From: Bradyrhizobium sp. 141
GTDB lineage: Bacteria; Pseudomonadota; Alphaproteobacteria; Rhizobiales; Xanthobacteraceae
Assembly: GCF_023074055.1 (NCBI RefSeq)
Contig: NZ_JADPKR010000027.1
Location: forward strand, 1 to 64,000
Direction of reading: 5' to 3'
DNA: 64,000 nt
Shown here piece after piece: positions 7,882-17,283 of this stretch (within the stretch, counting starts at the first letter, position 1; each line of letters begins with the position of its first letter). The notes beneath the pieces are model-generated. The model made no database searches and was not told the origin of the DNA. It worked only from the letters and a program-made list of their open reading frames with translations. Both the position numbers and the translations under genes were made by a program.

Positions 7882-9200
7882 CTGGACGATCTTGCCAGCG
7901 GCGAGCCGCTATTCCTGGTGCTTTTCGCCGACCAGCGCCCCGTGCTCAGCCGGGCTCAGAACCGGGTCCAGATCGGTCATGGCGATGCGGCAGCGCATAT
8001 CGAGCGCGAGCTGCGCGAGACCCGGGATCGCCTGTAATCCATGATCGAGGAGTACGAGACCGCGCTCGAGGAATTGAAGTCCTCCAATGAGGAGCTCGTC
8101 TCCGTCAACGAAGAGATGCAGTCCACCAACGAAGAGCTGGATGCTTCAAAGGAAGAGTTGCAGTCGGTCAACGAGGAACTTCATACGGTCAATGCCGAGC
8201 TTCACGGCAAGATCGACGCGCTGGATCGGGCCAATAGCGGCCTGCAAAACCTGTTCGAAAGCACGGACGTCGCAACCATTTTCCTGGACAGGAAGCTCGT
8301 CATTCGAAGTTTTACCCCCGCGGTCACGCAGGTGTTCAACATGCTTCCGACGGACAAGGGACGGCCGATCACGGATCTGTCGAGCCGACTGAACCTGACC
8401 GGCTTTTCGGACGGTATCGTCAAGGTGTTCGCGGGTGCGGATCCGATCGAGAGAAGGGTCGGCGGCGAGGGACAAAGGTCCGCACTATCGTGCCACTGGC
8501 GCCCTACCGCGACGGCGATCGGAAAATCCGGGGCGTCGTCGTGACCTTCACCGACGTGACGAGCCTCACTCGTTCGGAAGCAAGGCAGCGCGTTCTCATT
8601 GCCGAGCTGCAGCACCGGACCCGCAACCTGTTTTCGGTGATCCAGGCGCTTGCTCAACACGCTCGGAAACGGCGGGATCCCTGCAGGAATTCTCGACCCG
8701 GCTTGCAGCCCTCGGGCGCGTCCAGAGTCTCGTCACCAAGGCGAGCGACGACCAGCTCGATCTTGCGATATCATCCGCTCGGAACTGCAAGCGGTCGGTG
8801 CCGCCGAGGACAAGGTGTCGGTCTCCGGTCCCGCGGTTCCCTTGGGATTCGAACTCGTCCAAACGATCGGACTTGCCCTGCATGAACTGACCACGAACGC
8901 AGTCAAACACCGCGCTCTCAAGGAGAACCAGGGCCGCCTCGATATCTCCTAGCGTATTCAACCGAACGATCAGAGCACCACTCCCAATCTATTGCTGACC
9001 TGGAAGGAGAGCGGGGTTCTCAAGCTGCCCAAGCCTTCGTGGAACGGATTTGGACGCAACCTGATCGAGCGGCCGCTCGCACGCAGCTCGGGCCCAAAGT
9101 CCGAATTTCGGTCGGCGAAGATGGAATTTTGTGCCAGATCGAACTGCCGCTATCGGGGGAACTGATGTCGCCGCGAACCAGGAAGCGGGCGAATGACACC
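7882..9200 (+). pseudogene. PAS / HWE-type sensor histidine kinase (C-terminal part of a CheB-CheR-PAS kinase), broken
   Basis: The first piece (LDDLASGEPLFLVLFADQ) runs to an in-frame TAA at about 8038. A heptad-like coiled coil (EEYETALEELKSSNEELVSVN and repeats of that pattern) and a PAS domain (LQNLFESTDVATIFLDRKLVIRSF) follow. A frameshift near 8460 leads to VVVTFTDVT, then the H-box-like AELQHRTRNLFSVIQALA. More shifts bring ALHELTTNAVKHRAL (N-box) and a degraded tail. This order is known from the large CheB/CheR/PAS/HWE kinases of rhizobia. One stop and at least three shifts rule out function. Confidence 0.7.
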
Positions 9201-9629
9201 AGAAGCCGTAGCGCTTCTCGGAGCGGGGCTGTCCGTAAGCGGCGCGCTGTTATGTGACCATCATCCAAACGATCGCGGCGACCATCACCAGAAAGCCGCG
9301 ACCGCAGTGCCGATGAAGATGCATTCCCACGCGGTCCATGCCGCTGCTCCCCCCGCTCCAGGCCGAGAGCTTTGACAGCTTGGGAAGAGTGAACGTTTAA
9401 TATATGTGAATCGGCCGCTTCATTTTTGAATCCGCGGAGATGAGATACGCATCCTACGCCGTTCAGGGTTCCCTGACTGCAGCAACTGATTTGTCGAACC
9501 GATCCACAAATGTTGGATCGCCGATTACTTGCGACAGAGAGCGCCGCAGCCGGCAGACTTTATCAAACGTTAATGCAAGTTTCGTCGGCGTCCGCCAAAT
9601 GGAAAGGGACAACGTGTAATGGACGCGTA
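9201..9629. other. Intergenic stretch with no supported gene
   Basis: About 430 bases. A minus-strand mini-frame reading MHLHRHCGRGFLVMVAAIVWMMV (near 9250-9330) could encode a one-span peptide, but it has no binding site I trust. Nothing else was found. Confidence 0.4.
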
Positions 9630-10388
9630 ATGCAAGCAGGGCTCCCTTTCTCCAAGCTCGCAGACCGATTGGCGACTCTAACCGATCTGACCCTCCAAGA
9701 TCTCGAGCAGCTGGCGGATATGCCGAGTGCCATTGCGCACGTTGGAGCTCATCAAGCGGTTCTCCGGCGCCATGACGAAAGTGCTTCAAGGCTACCTCGC
9801 GTGGTACCTTGCCGAAGGCCAGCAAGACAAATTACGTCCATACATGTTCCCCGGTGACATTCCCGATCTGCAGACGCTTTATCAACCGCATGCCGAAGGC
9901 AACCTTGTCGCGCTCGGATCTGCCATCGTTGCCTTGGTTCCCTATAGCTTCTTTCATGAGCTGTCCGCGAGATCCGCCGCAATGTCTCGCGCGCTGCTTC
10001 TCATGCGGCTCACTGATCTCGCGATCCAGCGAGACTAGACGTTGAACCTCGGCAGCCGCGATGCTCTCGCGCGTGTCGCCCATCTGATCTGCGAAATCAC
10101 CGAGCGTCTCCAGGCCGTCCGACTTGCGAGGGACCTCAGTCTCGCATCGCCGTTCACGCAGTCCGACCTCGCTGCAGCATGCGGCATATCTCCGGTGAAA
10201 ATCGCACCGTTCAGGAACTGCGGCGCCGCAACTTGCTGCGATGGCATGGAAAAATCATGACGATAGTAGACTGGCCGGGCCTGGTCCGTCTCGCGGGCTT
10301 AGATCCGGCCTATTTGCGGACCCGATCTCTCGCCGACAGAGCGCCTTCGCAATGCGAGCCGGTATCGACAGCCGTCGCGGTCGCATGA
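9630..10388 (+). pseudogene. Crp/Fnr-family transcription regulator, broken
   Basis: The N-terminal piece (FSKLADRLATLTDLTLQDLEQLA) is followed by a frameshift near 9720. The cyclic-nucleotide-binding fold then continues (YMFPGDIPDLQTLYQPHAEGN, ALVPYSFFHELSAR) to an in-frame TAG at 10036-10038, and picks up again as NLGSRDALARVAHLICEITERL. The helix-turn-helix (FTQSDLAAACGISPV, then NRTVQELRRRNLL) needs another frame change near 10190. The typical tail IVDWPGLVRLAGLDPAYL ends at 10388. Two shifts plus a stop make it a pseudogene. Confidence 0.7.
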
Positions 10389-10392
10389 CTGA

Positions 10393-11310
10393 TCATCCAG
10401 CCCGCCGCGTCAGCTCCGCGCGGGCGAGCAGCATCTGCCGCACCTCCTCGATAACGTCGTCCCAATTGCCTTGGGTCCTCTGGTGGAAAAGGCGCAAGCT
10501 CGGGTACCAGAACGTGCGAGAGCCGGAGATCGGCCAGCGCCAATCGCAGTCGGCATGCAGCAGCACCCATGCTTCACATCCCAGCGCCCCCGCGAGATGC
10601 GCGACCATGGTGTCAACGCAAATGACGAGGTCGAGCTGCCGGATCAGATGACCAAGAGCCACGATGCCGGGCGTGCTGATATCCCGCGCGACCGTCTCGG
10701 GGAGCGGCTCAGCCCCTCCTCCTCGCTGAAGTGAATATAAACTTCTGCCCTCACCGGCAAGGCGTCTCAACAGCGCCGGCGGAACGGCACGCCGCTTGTC
10801 CCAGGCACCGACCTCCCAGACCAGACCGACTGCCAGGCCTTGGCAATGTTGAAGTGGCCCTGCGGATGGGTCGGCGGGAGGCAGGGTCAAATAGGGCGCG
10901 GGCATTTCAACCGTTCCGCGTCCGGCCCTGATTGCGTGCGGAACCTCCATGATCTCGATATCGGCATCGAACTCGGTGCAAGGCGCACCGTCGTGAAGCG
11001 GAATGGCGAGACGGACCCCTTCGGTTCGCTCGACCAGCGGCAATAGCTCGGCTTGGCACCAGACCGTCACGCTGCGAGCTATCATCCTGAGCGCAGGCAT
11101 GAAGCGCAGGAACTGGATGGTGTCCCCGAGCCCGTGATAGCAGCGGACCAGCACGCGTTTGTTTGCCAGTTCCTCCCCGCGCCATATCCGCTGCAGATGG
11201 CGCGGACCAGTGTGCTTGGGAGCAACGGCAAGCGCTGGCAGATCGCGATCGGTCATGGCCCAGGCGCAAGCGAAATCCCCCGCTCGCATCGCCTCCCTCC
11301 AGTTGTTCAT
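10393..11310 (-). CDS. GT9-like (ADP-heptose transferase-type) glycosyltransferase
   Basis: About 305 residues, apparently intact. The N-terminal half carries RVLVRCYHGLGDTIQFLRF, the GT9/heptosyltransferase opening (GlyAsp loop followed by a helix). The C-terminal half carries LGHLIRQLDLVICVDTMVAHLAGALG, the donor-binding region, and then WVLLHADCDWRWP. Proteins of this type often occur fused to TPR repeats; here the TPR part is absent and only a short helical N-terminus remains. It lies 0.6 kb left of the glycan cluster but on the opposite strand, so a role in that pathway is possible but not shown. Acceptor and donor unknown. Confidence 0.65.
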   Translation of the reverse strand: MNNWREAMRAGDFACAWAMTDRDLPALAVAPKHTGPRHLQRIWRGEELANKRVLVRCYHGLGDTIQFLRFMPALRMIARSVTVWCQAELLPLVERTEGVRLAIPLHDGAPCTEFDADIEIMEVPHAIRAGRGTVEMPAPYLTLPPADPSAGPLQHCQGLAVGLVWEVGAWDKRRAVPPALLRRLAGEGRSLYSLQRGGGAEPLPETVARDISTPGIVALGHLIRQLDLVICVDTMVAHLAGALGCEAWVLLHADCDWRWPISGSRTFWYPSLRLFHQRTQGNWDDVIEEVRQMLLARAELTRRAG

Positions 11311-11335
11311 GCTTGCCCCGTCGGGCGCATCCCTC

Positions 11336-11632
11336 CTAGGCTTTCACGAATTTATGGAAGCGACTGAGCTCGCCGTCCTTGGTCCGGTCCTGATGAAGGA
11401 ACGCGATGCCGGCATCGTCGAATTTCTCGAAGAACTCGTCCCAGCTGATCCGGTCGAGACCTTCGTCCGGAGGGTCGAAGTCGATCCGCAGGATGCCGGC
11501 ATGCCCGCCCTCCTCGGTCGCCTTCACGGTCGCCGGCTTGCCACCACGTTCTTCCGCCCATTTTCGAATAACCTCGTAGTTGGTGGTGTGCTGCGCTTCG
11601 CTGCTGTGCGTCTTCGAATGAGTTGAGTTCAT
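11336..11632 (-). CDS. Small conserved protein (98 aa), unknown function
   Basis: It starts MNSTHSKTHSSEAQHTTNYEV at 11632 with GAGGAAGG at good spacing. The body (WAEERGGKPATVK, GGHAGILRIDFDPPDE, ISWDEFFEKFDDAGIAFLHQD) is a compact alpha/beta protein that I recall as widespread in Bradyrhizobium and often next to stress genes. No function is known. It ends 25 bases before the glycosyltransferase at 11310 and may be co-transcribed with it. Confidence 0.6.
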   Translation of the reverse strand: MNSTHSKTHSSEAQHTTNYEVIRKWAEERGGKPATVKATEEGGHAGILRIDFDPPDEGLDRISWDEFFEKFDDAGIAFLHQDRTKDGELSRFHKFVKA

Positions 11633-11888
11633 TTGACACCTTCCTCGTTGCCGCTGGAACTCGACATGACGACGAGTTCGTCCGCTTTCGCTGAACGTCG
11701 GCCGACAGGATTTGTTCTTGTTACAATTGGCCGGCGCGCGACTGCATCATCAGCTTCATCTTCTTCTTGTTCTTCAACCGGGAGAAGATCGTTCCTTGAA
11801 AGCGCCCGCAGATTCTAATCCAGGTTAAGACTATCGCTTTTTGTCGGGGTTTGACGCGATCATCCTGTTGCACAGCATGATCGACACA

Positions 11889-11913
11889 GGAACGAACATA
11901 CCTTCCGCACGTT
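11889..11913 (+). promoter_or_regulatory. EcfG-type general stress promoter before the glycan operon, perfect match
   Basis: GGAAC at 11889-11893, 16-base spacer, CGTT at 11910-11913, 49 bases before the ATG of ino1. Spacing and orientation are ideal. The stretch around it (ACAGGAACGAACATACCTT) is closely matched by the one at 18542, upstream of the second block. Confidence 0.75.
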
Positions 11914-11962
11914 CGCCGATCTACTTACGTTGACCGCGCTGGTTTCCGGAGGGCATCAATTC

Positions 11963-13063
11963 ATGCATTCACGTCTTCAAGACGGGCAACGCGTACGCGT
12001 CGGCATCGTCGGCGTCGGCAACTGTGCCAGCTCCCTGGTCCAGGGACTCACCTACTACCGGAACGCGGATTCGAACGAGCCGGTGCCCGGATTGATGAAT
12101 GCAGATGTCGGCGGCTACTACATCAGCGACATTCAGATCGCTTCGGCATTCGACGTCAACGCCGACAAGGTCGGGCGCGATGTTGCCGAAGCGATCTGGG
12201 CCAGGCCGAACAACACGCAACGCTTTTCCGACGTCGCCGCGACCGGCGTGATCGTGCAGCGCGGGCCGGTCATGGATGGCGTCGGCCGCTACCTCCAGGA
12301 CGACATTCCGATTTCCAAGGCGCCCGAAGCGGACGTTGCGGAGGTTCTGGCGATGTCGCGCACCGACGTCCTGGTGTCCTATCTTCCGGTCGGTTCGCAG
12401 CAGGCAAGCGAATGGTATGCCGCCCGCGCGATCGAGGCCGGTTGCGGCTATGTCAATTGCATCCCGGTCTTCATCGCCTCCAATCCGGATTGGCGAGCAC
12501 GATTCGAGCAAGCCGGCCTGCCGATCATCGGCGACGACATCAAGAGCCAGGTCGGCGCTACCATCCTCCACCGTGTGCTCGCCAACCTGTTCCGCGACCG
12601 CGGCGTCCGCCTCGACCGCACCTATCAACTCAACGTCGGCGGCAACACCGATTTCAAGAACATGCTCGAACGCGAGCGCCTGACATCCAAGAAGATCTCG
12701 AAGACCCAGGCCGTCACCAGCCAGTTCGACGTCCCCATGGACGCCGACAACATCCATGTCGGGCCGAGCGATCACGTCCCCTGGCTGACCGACCGGAAGG
12801 TCGCCTATATCCGGCTGGAGGGCACGACCTTTGGCGGCGTTCCCTTGAGCGCCGAGGTGAAGCTCGAGGTCTGGGATTCTCCGAACTCGGCGGGTGTAGT
12901 CATCGACGCGGTGCGTTGCGCCAAGCTCGCCATGGACCGCGGCATGGCCGGCGCACTGACCGGGCCTTCGAGCTACTTCATGAAGTCGCCGCCGCAACAG
13001 TTCACCGATGAGGAAGCCGGGCGCCGAACCCGCGCCTTCATCGACGACAAGGCCTACGCGTGA
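11963..13063 (+). CDS. ino1: myo-Inositol-1-phosphate synthase (actinobacterial-type Ino1)
   Basis: This enzyme makes 1D-myo-inositol 3-phosphate from glucose 6-phosphate using bound NAD. The 366-residue protein opens with a Rossmann motif ([16 protein letters not shown], residues about 13-28) and keeps the family landmarks [28 protein letters not shown], and the C-terminal [17 protein letters not shown]. The length matches the short actinobacterial form rather than the 500-residue eukaryotic one. The ATG at 11963 has GGAGGG nine bases upstream; an in-frame TTG at 11930 has no such signal. It is the first gene of an operon and overlaps the phosphatase gene by one base. A perfect EcfG-type promoter lies 50 bases upstream. 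Inositol synthesis is uncommon in this group and sets the theme of the cluster. Confidence 0.9.
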   Translation: MHSRLQDGQRVRVGIVGVGNCASSLVQGLTYYRNADSNEPVPGLMNADVGGYYISDIQIASAFDVNADKVGRDVAEAIWARPNNTQRFSDVAATGVIVQRGPVMDGVGRYLQDDIPISKAPEADVAEVLAMSRTDVLVSYLPVGSQQASEWYAARAIEAGCGYVNCIPVFIASNPDWRARFEQAGLPIIGDDIKSQVGATILHRVLANLFRDRGVRLDRTYQLNVGGNTDFKNMLERERLTSKKISKTQAVTSQFDVPMDADNIHVGPSDHVPWLTDRKVAYIRLEGTTFGGVPLSAEVKLEVWDSPNSAGVVIDAVRCAKLAMDRGMAGALTGPSSYFMKSPPQQFTDEEAGRRTRAFIDDKAYA

Positions 13064-13659
13064 TGGCGAGAATCATTCATCTCGTGCGTCATGGTCGTCA
13101 CCCCCTGCTCGGCCGCACGCTGTGCGGCCGGATGAAAGGTGTCGCGCTCGACGAACTCGGCTGTGAGGAGATCGCGTGCTGCGCCGATGCGATCAGCCCC
13201 CAGCCGACCCTGGTTCAATCGAGTCCACAGCGGCGCTGCCTGCAGTCAGCCTGCATCCTGGCCGCGCATTACGGTCTCGCGGTCGAGATCGTGCCAGCTC
13301 TCGATGAACTGGAATACGGCGATTGGACCGGGCGATCGTTTGACGACCTTGCCCGGGATCCGCGATGGTCGGTCTGGAACACGCAGCGCGGCACGAGCCA
13401 GCCACCCGGCGGCGAGAGCATGCGAGCTCTTCAGCAACGCGTCGTCGACCATCTCGAGCATCTGCGGAGCGACCCCGGCAGCGACACCGTCGTCGTCGTC
13501 AGTCATGCAGAGCCGATCCGTACCGCGCTCCTGCACTATCAGGGCATTGAGCTCGACGACTTTCTCTCCGTCGAGATCGAACCGGGCAGCGTCAGCACGC
13601 TCACTGTCGATCACAACAAGGTCAAGATCACCGGAATCAATCAGCGGGTAAGAGCGTGA
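13063..13659 (+). CDS. Histidine phosphatase superfamily protein, possible inositol-phosphate phosphatase
   Basis: A 198-residue phosphoglycerate-mutase-fold phosphatase. The catalytic RHG motif (HLVRHGRHPL) is at residues about 5-14, SSPQRRCLQSA follows, the acid residue sits in ELEYGDWTGRSF, and the second catalytic His is in VVVSHAEPIRTAL. The ATG overlaps the ino1 stop (TGATG), so the two are probably co-translated. Placement directly after ino1 suggests it removes phosphate from inositol phosphate, a step usually done by an unrelated IMPase. This is inference, because family members act on many phosphorylated substrates. Confidence 0.8.
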   Translation: MARIIHLVRHGRHPLLGRTLCGRMKGVALDELGCEEIACCADAISPQPTLVQSSPQRRCLQSACILAAHYGLAVEIVPALDELEYGDWTGRSFDDLARDPRWSVWNTQRGTSQPPGGESMRALQQRVVDHLEHLRSDPGSDTVVVVSHAEPIRTALLHYQGIELDDFLSVEIEPGSVSTLTVDHNKVKITGINQRVRA

Positions 13660-14759
13660 GGATCGTCATATTCGGACTGACTATCTCCTCCTCCTGGGGC
13701 AACGGTCACGCAACCTTGTGGCGGGGCCTCTGCAAGCACCTGGTGCGACTGGGGCACACCATCGTGTTTTTCGAGCGCGACACGCCTTATTATTCCGGCG
13801 CTCGGGATCTCTACGAGCTGCCGGGTGGTCAGTTGAAGTTGTTTTCGGATTGGGAGTCCGTCCGCCCGGTTGCAAAGCAATATCTCCGCGATGCGGACGT
13901 CGCGATCGTCACGTCCTATTGTCCGGATGCAATCGCGGCGACTGACTTGATCCTCGCGGAGGGACGCGCGATTCCGGTATTCTACGACCTCGACACTCCG
14001 GTGACGCTGTCGAGGATCGTGGCGGGAGAGGCAGTGCCGTATATTGGTCCGCGCGGCCTCAGGGATTTCGATCTGGTCCTGAGCTTCACCGGCGGTCCGG
14101 GCATCTCGCATGAATTCCGCTCAAGGCTCGGCGCGCGCCACATCGAGCCGCTCTATGGTCATGTCGATACCGACATTCATCGGCCGGTCGCACCGCAGCC
14201 GCATTACCGTGCGGATCTGTCCTATCTCGGCACCTACTCCGATGATCGTCAGCGGACGCTCGAGGCGCTGTTCGTCGCGCCCGCGCGTAACAGGCACGAT
14301 CTGCGCTTTCTGATCGGCGGCGCCCAGTATCCGGACGATTTTCCATGGTCCCCGAACATTTATTTCGTCCGGCATCTGCCGCCGTTCGAACATGCCGCGT
14401 TCTTCGCGTCGTCCCGCCTGACGCTCAATGTCACGCGCCGGGCGATGGCGGAGATGGGGTGGTGCCCCTCCGGCCGTCTGTTCGAGGCCGCAGCCTGCGG
14501 AGTTCCTCTGCTCAGCGACAGTTGGGCGGGCCTTGATACGTTCTTCGTCCCCGGCGACGAAATCCTGCTTGCGAAGAACCAAGACGATACGCTCGCCGCC
14601 TTGGCGATGTCTGATGCCGAGCTGCAACGCATCGCGCAACGGGGACGCGAGCGGACCATGGACCAGCACACATCGGACAAGCGAGCCAATGAACTTGTTG
14701 CGCTACTCGAACGCGCAGCGTCCGGTCGCAGGTGCCAGCGGCAAACCGAGGAGGCCTAG
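13656..14759 (+). CDS. CgeB-type glycosyltransferase (GT-B fold), copy 1
   Basis: A 367-residue cytoplasmic GT-B protein. The N-terminal motif [15 protein letters not shown] (residues 11-25) is shared with the copy at 25447. Landmarks are [12 protein letters not shown] (about 110-121), [21 protein letters not shown], and the donor-binding region [18 protein letters not shown] followed by HTSDKRANELVALL. These match the CgeB/DUF3880 plus Glyco_trans_1_2 architecture. Translation starts at GTG, overlapping the upstream stop (GTGA). It is one of four CgeB-type enzymes in the cluster, hence probably one of several sequential transfers. Donor and acceptor unknown. Confidence 0.8.
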   Translation: MRIVIFGLTISSSWGNGHATLWRGLCKHLVRLGHTIVFFERDTPYYSGARDLYELPGGQLKLFSDWESVRPVAKQYLRDADVAIVTSYCPDAIAATDLILAEGRAIPVFYDLDTPVTLSRIVAGEAVPYIGPRGLRDFDLVLSFTGGPGISHEFRSRLGARHIEPLYGHVDTDIHRPVAPQPHYRADLSYLGTYSDDRQRTLEALFVAPARNRHDLRFLIGGAQYPDDFPWSPNIYFVRHLPPFEHAAFFASSRLTLNVTRRAMAEMGWCPSGRLFEAAACGVPLLSDSWAGLDTFFVPGDEILLAKNQDDTLAALAMSDAELQRIAQRGRERTMDQHTSDKRANELVALLERAASGRRCQRQTEEA

Positions 14760-14762
14760 ACC

Positions 14763-15572
14763 ATGTGGGGAATCGTCCCGGCTGCCGGTCGCGGCAGCCG
14801 CATCCAGCCGCTCGCTTTTTCAAAGGAACTGCTTCCCGTCGGCAGCCGCGGCGATGACGGCACCGCGCGTCCTTGCGCGGTCTCCGAGTATCTCCTCGAA
14901 CGCTTGATCATGGGCGGAGCTGACAAGATCTGCTTCGTCATTTCGCCGGGCAAGTCCGACATTCTCGAATATTTCGGCGACCATTACGGCAGCGCCCAGC
15001 TCGCCTATGTGGTGCAGCCGGAGCCTCTCGGCCTGTGCGATGCCGTGTTCAGAGCGAGTACGGTTGTCGGCAGAGACGAGGACGTGACAGTGGGGCTGCC
15101 CGACACGGTCTGGTTTCCCGCCGCTGCCCTGCGCGCGCTGCCGGGCGCCGATCTGTCGTTCCTGCTATTTCCGGTAGAACATCCGGAATTCTTCGATGCC
15201 GTGGTGCTCGATGGCGATCGTGTGACCGAAATCCAGGTCAAACAAGGCAGCGCATCCTCAAAATGGATCTGGGGCGCCTTCCGAATGTCCGCACGCGGGT
15301 TTCGCGAGCTGCAGGCTTTGTGGAATGAGCGCGACCGCTGCGACGAATATTTTGGAACGTTGGTCAATGCTTACCTCGCCGCCGGCGGCCGCGGCACCGG
15401 GGTCAAAGCCGGCGAGTCCTATGTCGATGTCGGCACGATCGATGGCTATCGCACCGCGATGGCGCTGCTTGCCGAGACCAGCGCCGGCAATGGTCGTGCG
15501 CGCCTGCGGGCCGGCGCATCGGCGGAAGCAACCCCGGCAGCACCCATGACGAACAACGGAGTGATCGCATGA
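14763..15572 (+). CDS. Sugar-1-phosphate nucleotidyltransferase
   Basis: A 269-residue member of the RfbA/GalU-type NTP_transferase group. It would activate a sugar 1-phosphate with an NTP, releasing pyrophosphate. The N-terminal signature is IVPAAGRGSRIQPLAFSKEL, in which the G-x-G-S-R loop binds the nucleotide and the Lys contacts phosphate. VVQPEPLGLCDAVF and VTVGLPDTVWFP follow, with Asp of LPDT at the metal site; the tail contains YVDVGTIDGYRTAM. Strong binding site GAGGAGG. The last four bases overlap the methyltransferase start. Which sugar it activates is not visible. Phosphopentomutase in the same block raises the possibility of a pentose. Confidence 0.8.
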   Translation: MWGIVPAAGRGSRIQPLAFSKELLPVGSRGDDGTARPCAVSEYLLERLIMGGADKICFVISPGKSDILEYFGDHYGSAQLAYVVQPEPLGLCDAVFRASTVVGRDEDVTVGLPDTVWFPAAALRALPGADLSFLLFPVEHPEFFDAVVLDGDRVTEIQVKQGSASSKWIWGAFRMSARGFRELQALWNERDRCDEYFGTLVNAYLAAGGRGTGVKAGESYVDVGTIDGYRTAMALLAETSAGNGRARLRAGASAEATPAAPMTNNGVIA

Positions 15573-16333
15573 CCCGATCGGCCCTTTCCCGTGACGAAAT
15601 CCGCCGGCGCATCGATGCGCTCGGTCCATGGTTTCACAATCTCGATCTCGATGGCGTCCCGACCGCGCCGGCACATTTTCTTGGCGATTATCCGAACGTC
15701 AAGTGGCGACGTTTCTCGGGAATCATCCCGGACCGGCTCGAAGGCAAGACCGTGCTGGACATCGGCTGCAACGCCGGCTTCTACGCGATGGAAATGAAGC
15801 GGCGTGGTGCCGAGCGCGTGCTCGGCCTCGACACCGACGAAGAGTATCTGGCGCAGGCCCGCTTCGCCGCGGAAGTCAACGGGCTGCGTATCGAATTCCG
15901 CAAGATGTCCGCCTACGACGTCGGGCAGCTCCGCGAAAAATTCGACCTCGTGATCTTCATGGGTGTGCTCTATCACCTGCGGCATCCCCTGCTCGCGCTC
16001 GACCTGATCCACGAGCATGTCGCCGGCGATCTCCTGCTGTTCCAGTCGATGCTTCGCGGCGACAGCCAGGTCGAGCCGATCGAAAAGAACTATGACTTCT
16101 GGACCACGGATCAATTCGACGCTCCAGGCTATCCCAAGCTTCACTTCGTCGAGCACAAATATGCGGACGATCCCACCAACTGGTGGGTTCCCAATCGTGC
16201 CTGCGTGGAAGCCATGCTTCGCAGCTCCGGCTTTGCCATCACGGCGCATCCTGAAGGCGAGGTCTATCTCTGCAGACGAACGGAGCGGCCGCAGGCCGAT
16301 GGCCCCATTTACCCGTCGCGGAAGGTGGGCTGA
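15569..16333 (+). CDS. SAM-dependent methyltransferase, CmoB-like class I fold
   Basis: A 254-residue Rossmann methyltransferase. Motif I is VLDIGCNAGFYAMEMKRRGA (about 66-85), with VLGLDTD after it, FDLVIFMGVLYHLRHPLLAL (motif IV region, about 126-145), and a C-terminal Trp-rich segment (DDPTNWWVPNRACVEAML). The general layout recalls the tRNA-modifying CmoB family, but the context of glycosyltransferases and epimerases argues for a small-molecule or glycan substrate. From memory, close relatives recur beside B12-binding radical SAM enzymes in rhizobial glycan cassettes; this was not checked. ATGA overlap with the nucleotidyltransferase, TGATG overlap with the next gene. Confidence 0.8.
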   Translation: MTRSALSRDEIRRRIDALGPWFHNLDLDGVPTAPAHFLGDYPNVKWRRFSGIIPDRLEGKTVLDIGCNAGFYAMEMKRRGAERVLGLDTDEEYLAQARFAAEVNGLRIEFRKMSAYDVGQLREKFDLVIFMGVLYHLRHPLLALDLIHEHVAGDLLLFQSMLRGDSQVEPIEKNYDFWTTDQFDAPGYPKLHFVEHKYADDPTNWWVPNRACVEAMLRSSGFAITAHPEGEVYLCRRTERPQADGPIYPSRKVG

Positions 16334-17283
16334 TGATCGAAGCTGCCAAGATCTGGAACGAGCCGAATAACAAATCGCATTGGGACCTCCTGATCGACCC
16401 GGACTGGGCGATGTTTGCCGACACCGCGATCGCCGCGGGCAAGGCCATCCGTACGGCACATCCGACCTTGCCGCGCGTGCTGGGCGGCATATCGCCGATC
16501 GATCCATCCTTCATCCGCAACATGCAGGCGCGCGGCGTTCTCGATCATGTCGATGCGGTGGCGGTGCATGGCTTTCCACTTGACTGGAATCTCTGGCAGA
16601 TCGGGGAATGGCCGAACAAGCTCGACGATATCAAGGCGGCGACTTCGCTCCCCGTCTGGGTTACCGAAGTCGGCGTTTCATCGTTCGGTGCTGAAGAGGT
16701 CCAGGCCTGGGGCCTGTCGCGCACCGCCGAGCTCCTGATCGGCCGCGCGCCGCGAATCCACTGGTACAGCCTTTACGACCTGCCCGCCGCCTGGGAGGCA
16801 ACGACCCGGCACAAGGAAGCCGAAGGGTCCTCCTATTACCGGCATTTCCATATGGGGCTGCTGCGGGAAGATGGCACGCCAAAGGCCGCGCTAGACAAGT
16901 TCGGCCAATACGCGCGTGACCTCGGACTTTGCCAGTGGTTTCACTTTGAGGATCATCGCCTGCATCAGGCAGCCGAATGGATGCGCCGTCTTGGCGTGGT
17001 CCATCTCCGGACGGGGCTCTCCTGGGCCGACAGTTTCCGTCCCAATGCCCTTGATTGGTTCGACCGTCAGATGGACGCCCTGGCCGAATTCCAGGTCACC
17101 GTGACATTCTGCTTCACGCCGGAACATCGCGGGCTCGCGCCCCACCACACCAGCCCGCCCAAGGACGCGAACGAGTTCGCCGATTTTTGCGCCCAGATGG
17201 TCGAACGCTATTGCCCGAGGACCGGGTTGGCATCCGCGGTCTCGCCGCAACCGGCCGCGACGGAGCCGACATGCGCGCCCTGA
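16333..17283 (+). CDS. Glycosidase-like TIM-barrel protein (GH39/beta-xylosidase-like)
   Basis: A 316-residue protein. The start [11 protein letters not shown] carries an Asn-Glu-Pro like the acid/base Glu motif of clan GH-A glycosidases. [11 protein letters not shown] (about residues 111-121) supplies a second Glu where the nucleophile would be. Further along, [15 protein letters not shown] and [11 protein letters not shown] close the barrel. The last 100 residues begin what looks like a second barrel ([20 protein letters not shown]) that stops short. The front strands of a normal GH39 enzyme before the NEP motif are missing, so the gene may encode a shortened or repurposed protein. No signal peptide, so it is cytoplasmic, odd for a degradative xylosidase and more like a biosynthetic or quality-control role. 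Confidence 0.6.
   Translation: MIEAAKIWNEPNNKSHWDLLIDPDWAMFADTAIAAGKAIRTAHPTLPRVLGGISPIDPSFIRNMQARGVLDHVDAVAVHGFPLDWNLWQIGEWPNKLDDIKAATSLPVWVTEVGVSSFGAEEVQAWGLSRTAELLIGRAPRIHWYSLYDLPAAWEATTRHKEAEGSSYYRHFHMGLLREDGTPKAALDKFGQYARDLGLCQWFHFEDHRLHQAAEWMRRLGVVHLRTGLSWADSFRPNALDWFDRQMDALAEFQVTVTFCFTPEHRGLAPHHTSPPKDANEFADFCAQMVERYCPRTGLASAVSPQPAATEPTCAP

Noticed and set aside
9250-9330. Short minus-strand one-span peptide frame
   Set aside because: No ribosome binding site or family support; mentioned only in the gap entry.
11969-12997. 342-codon minus-strand frame inside ino1
   Set aside because: Antisense shadow of a complete Ino1 gene with its own ribosome binding site.
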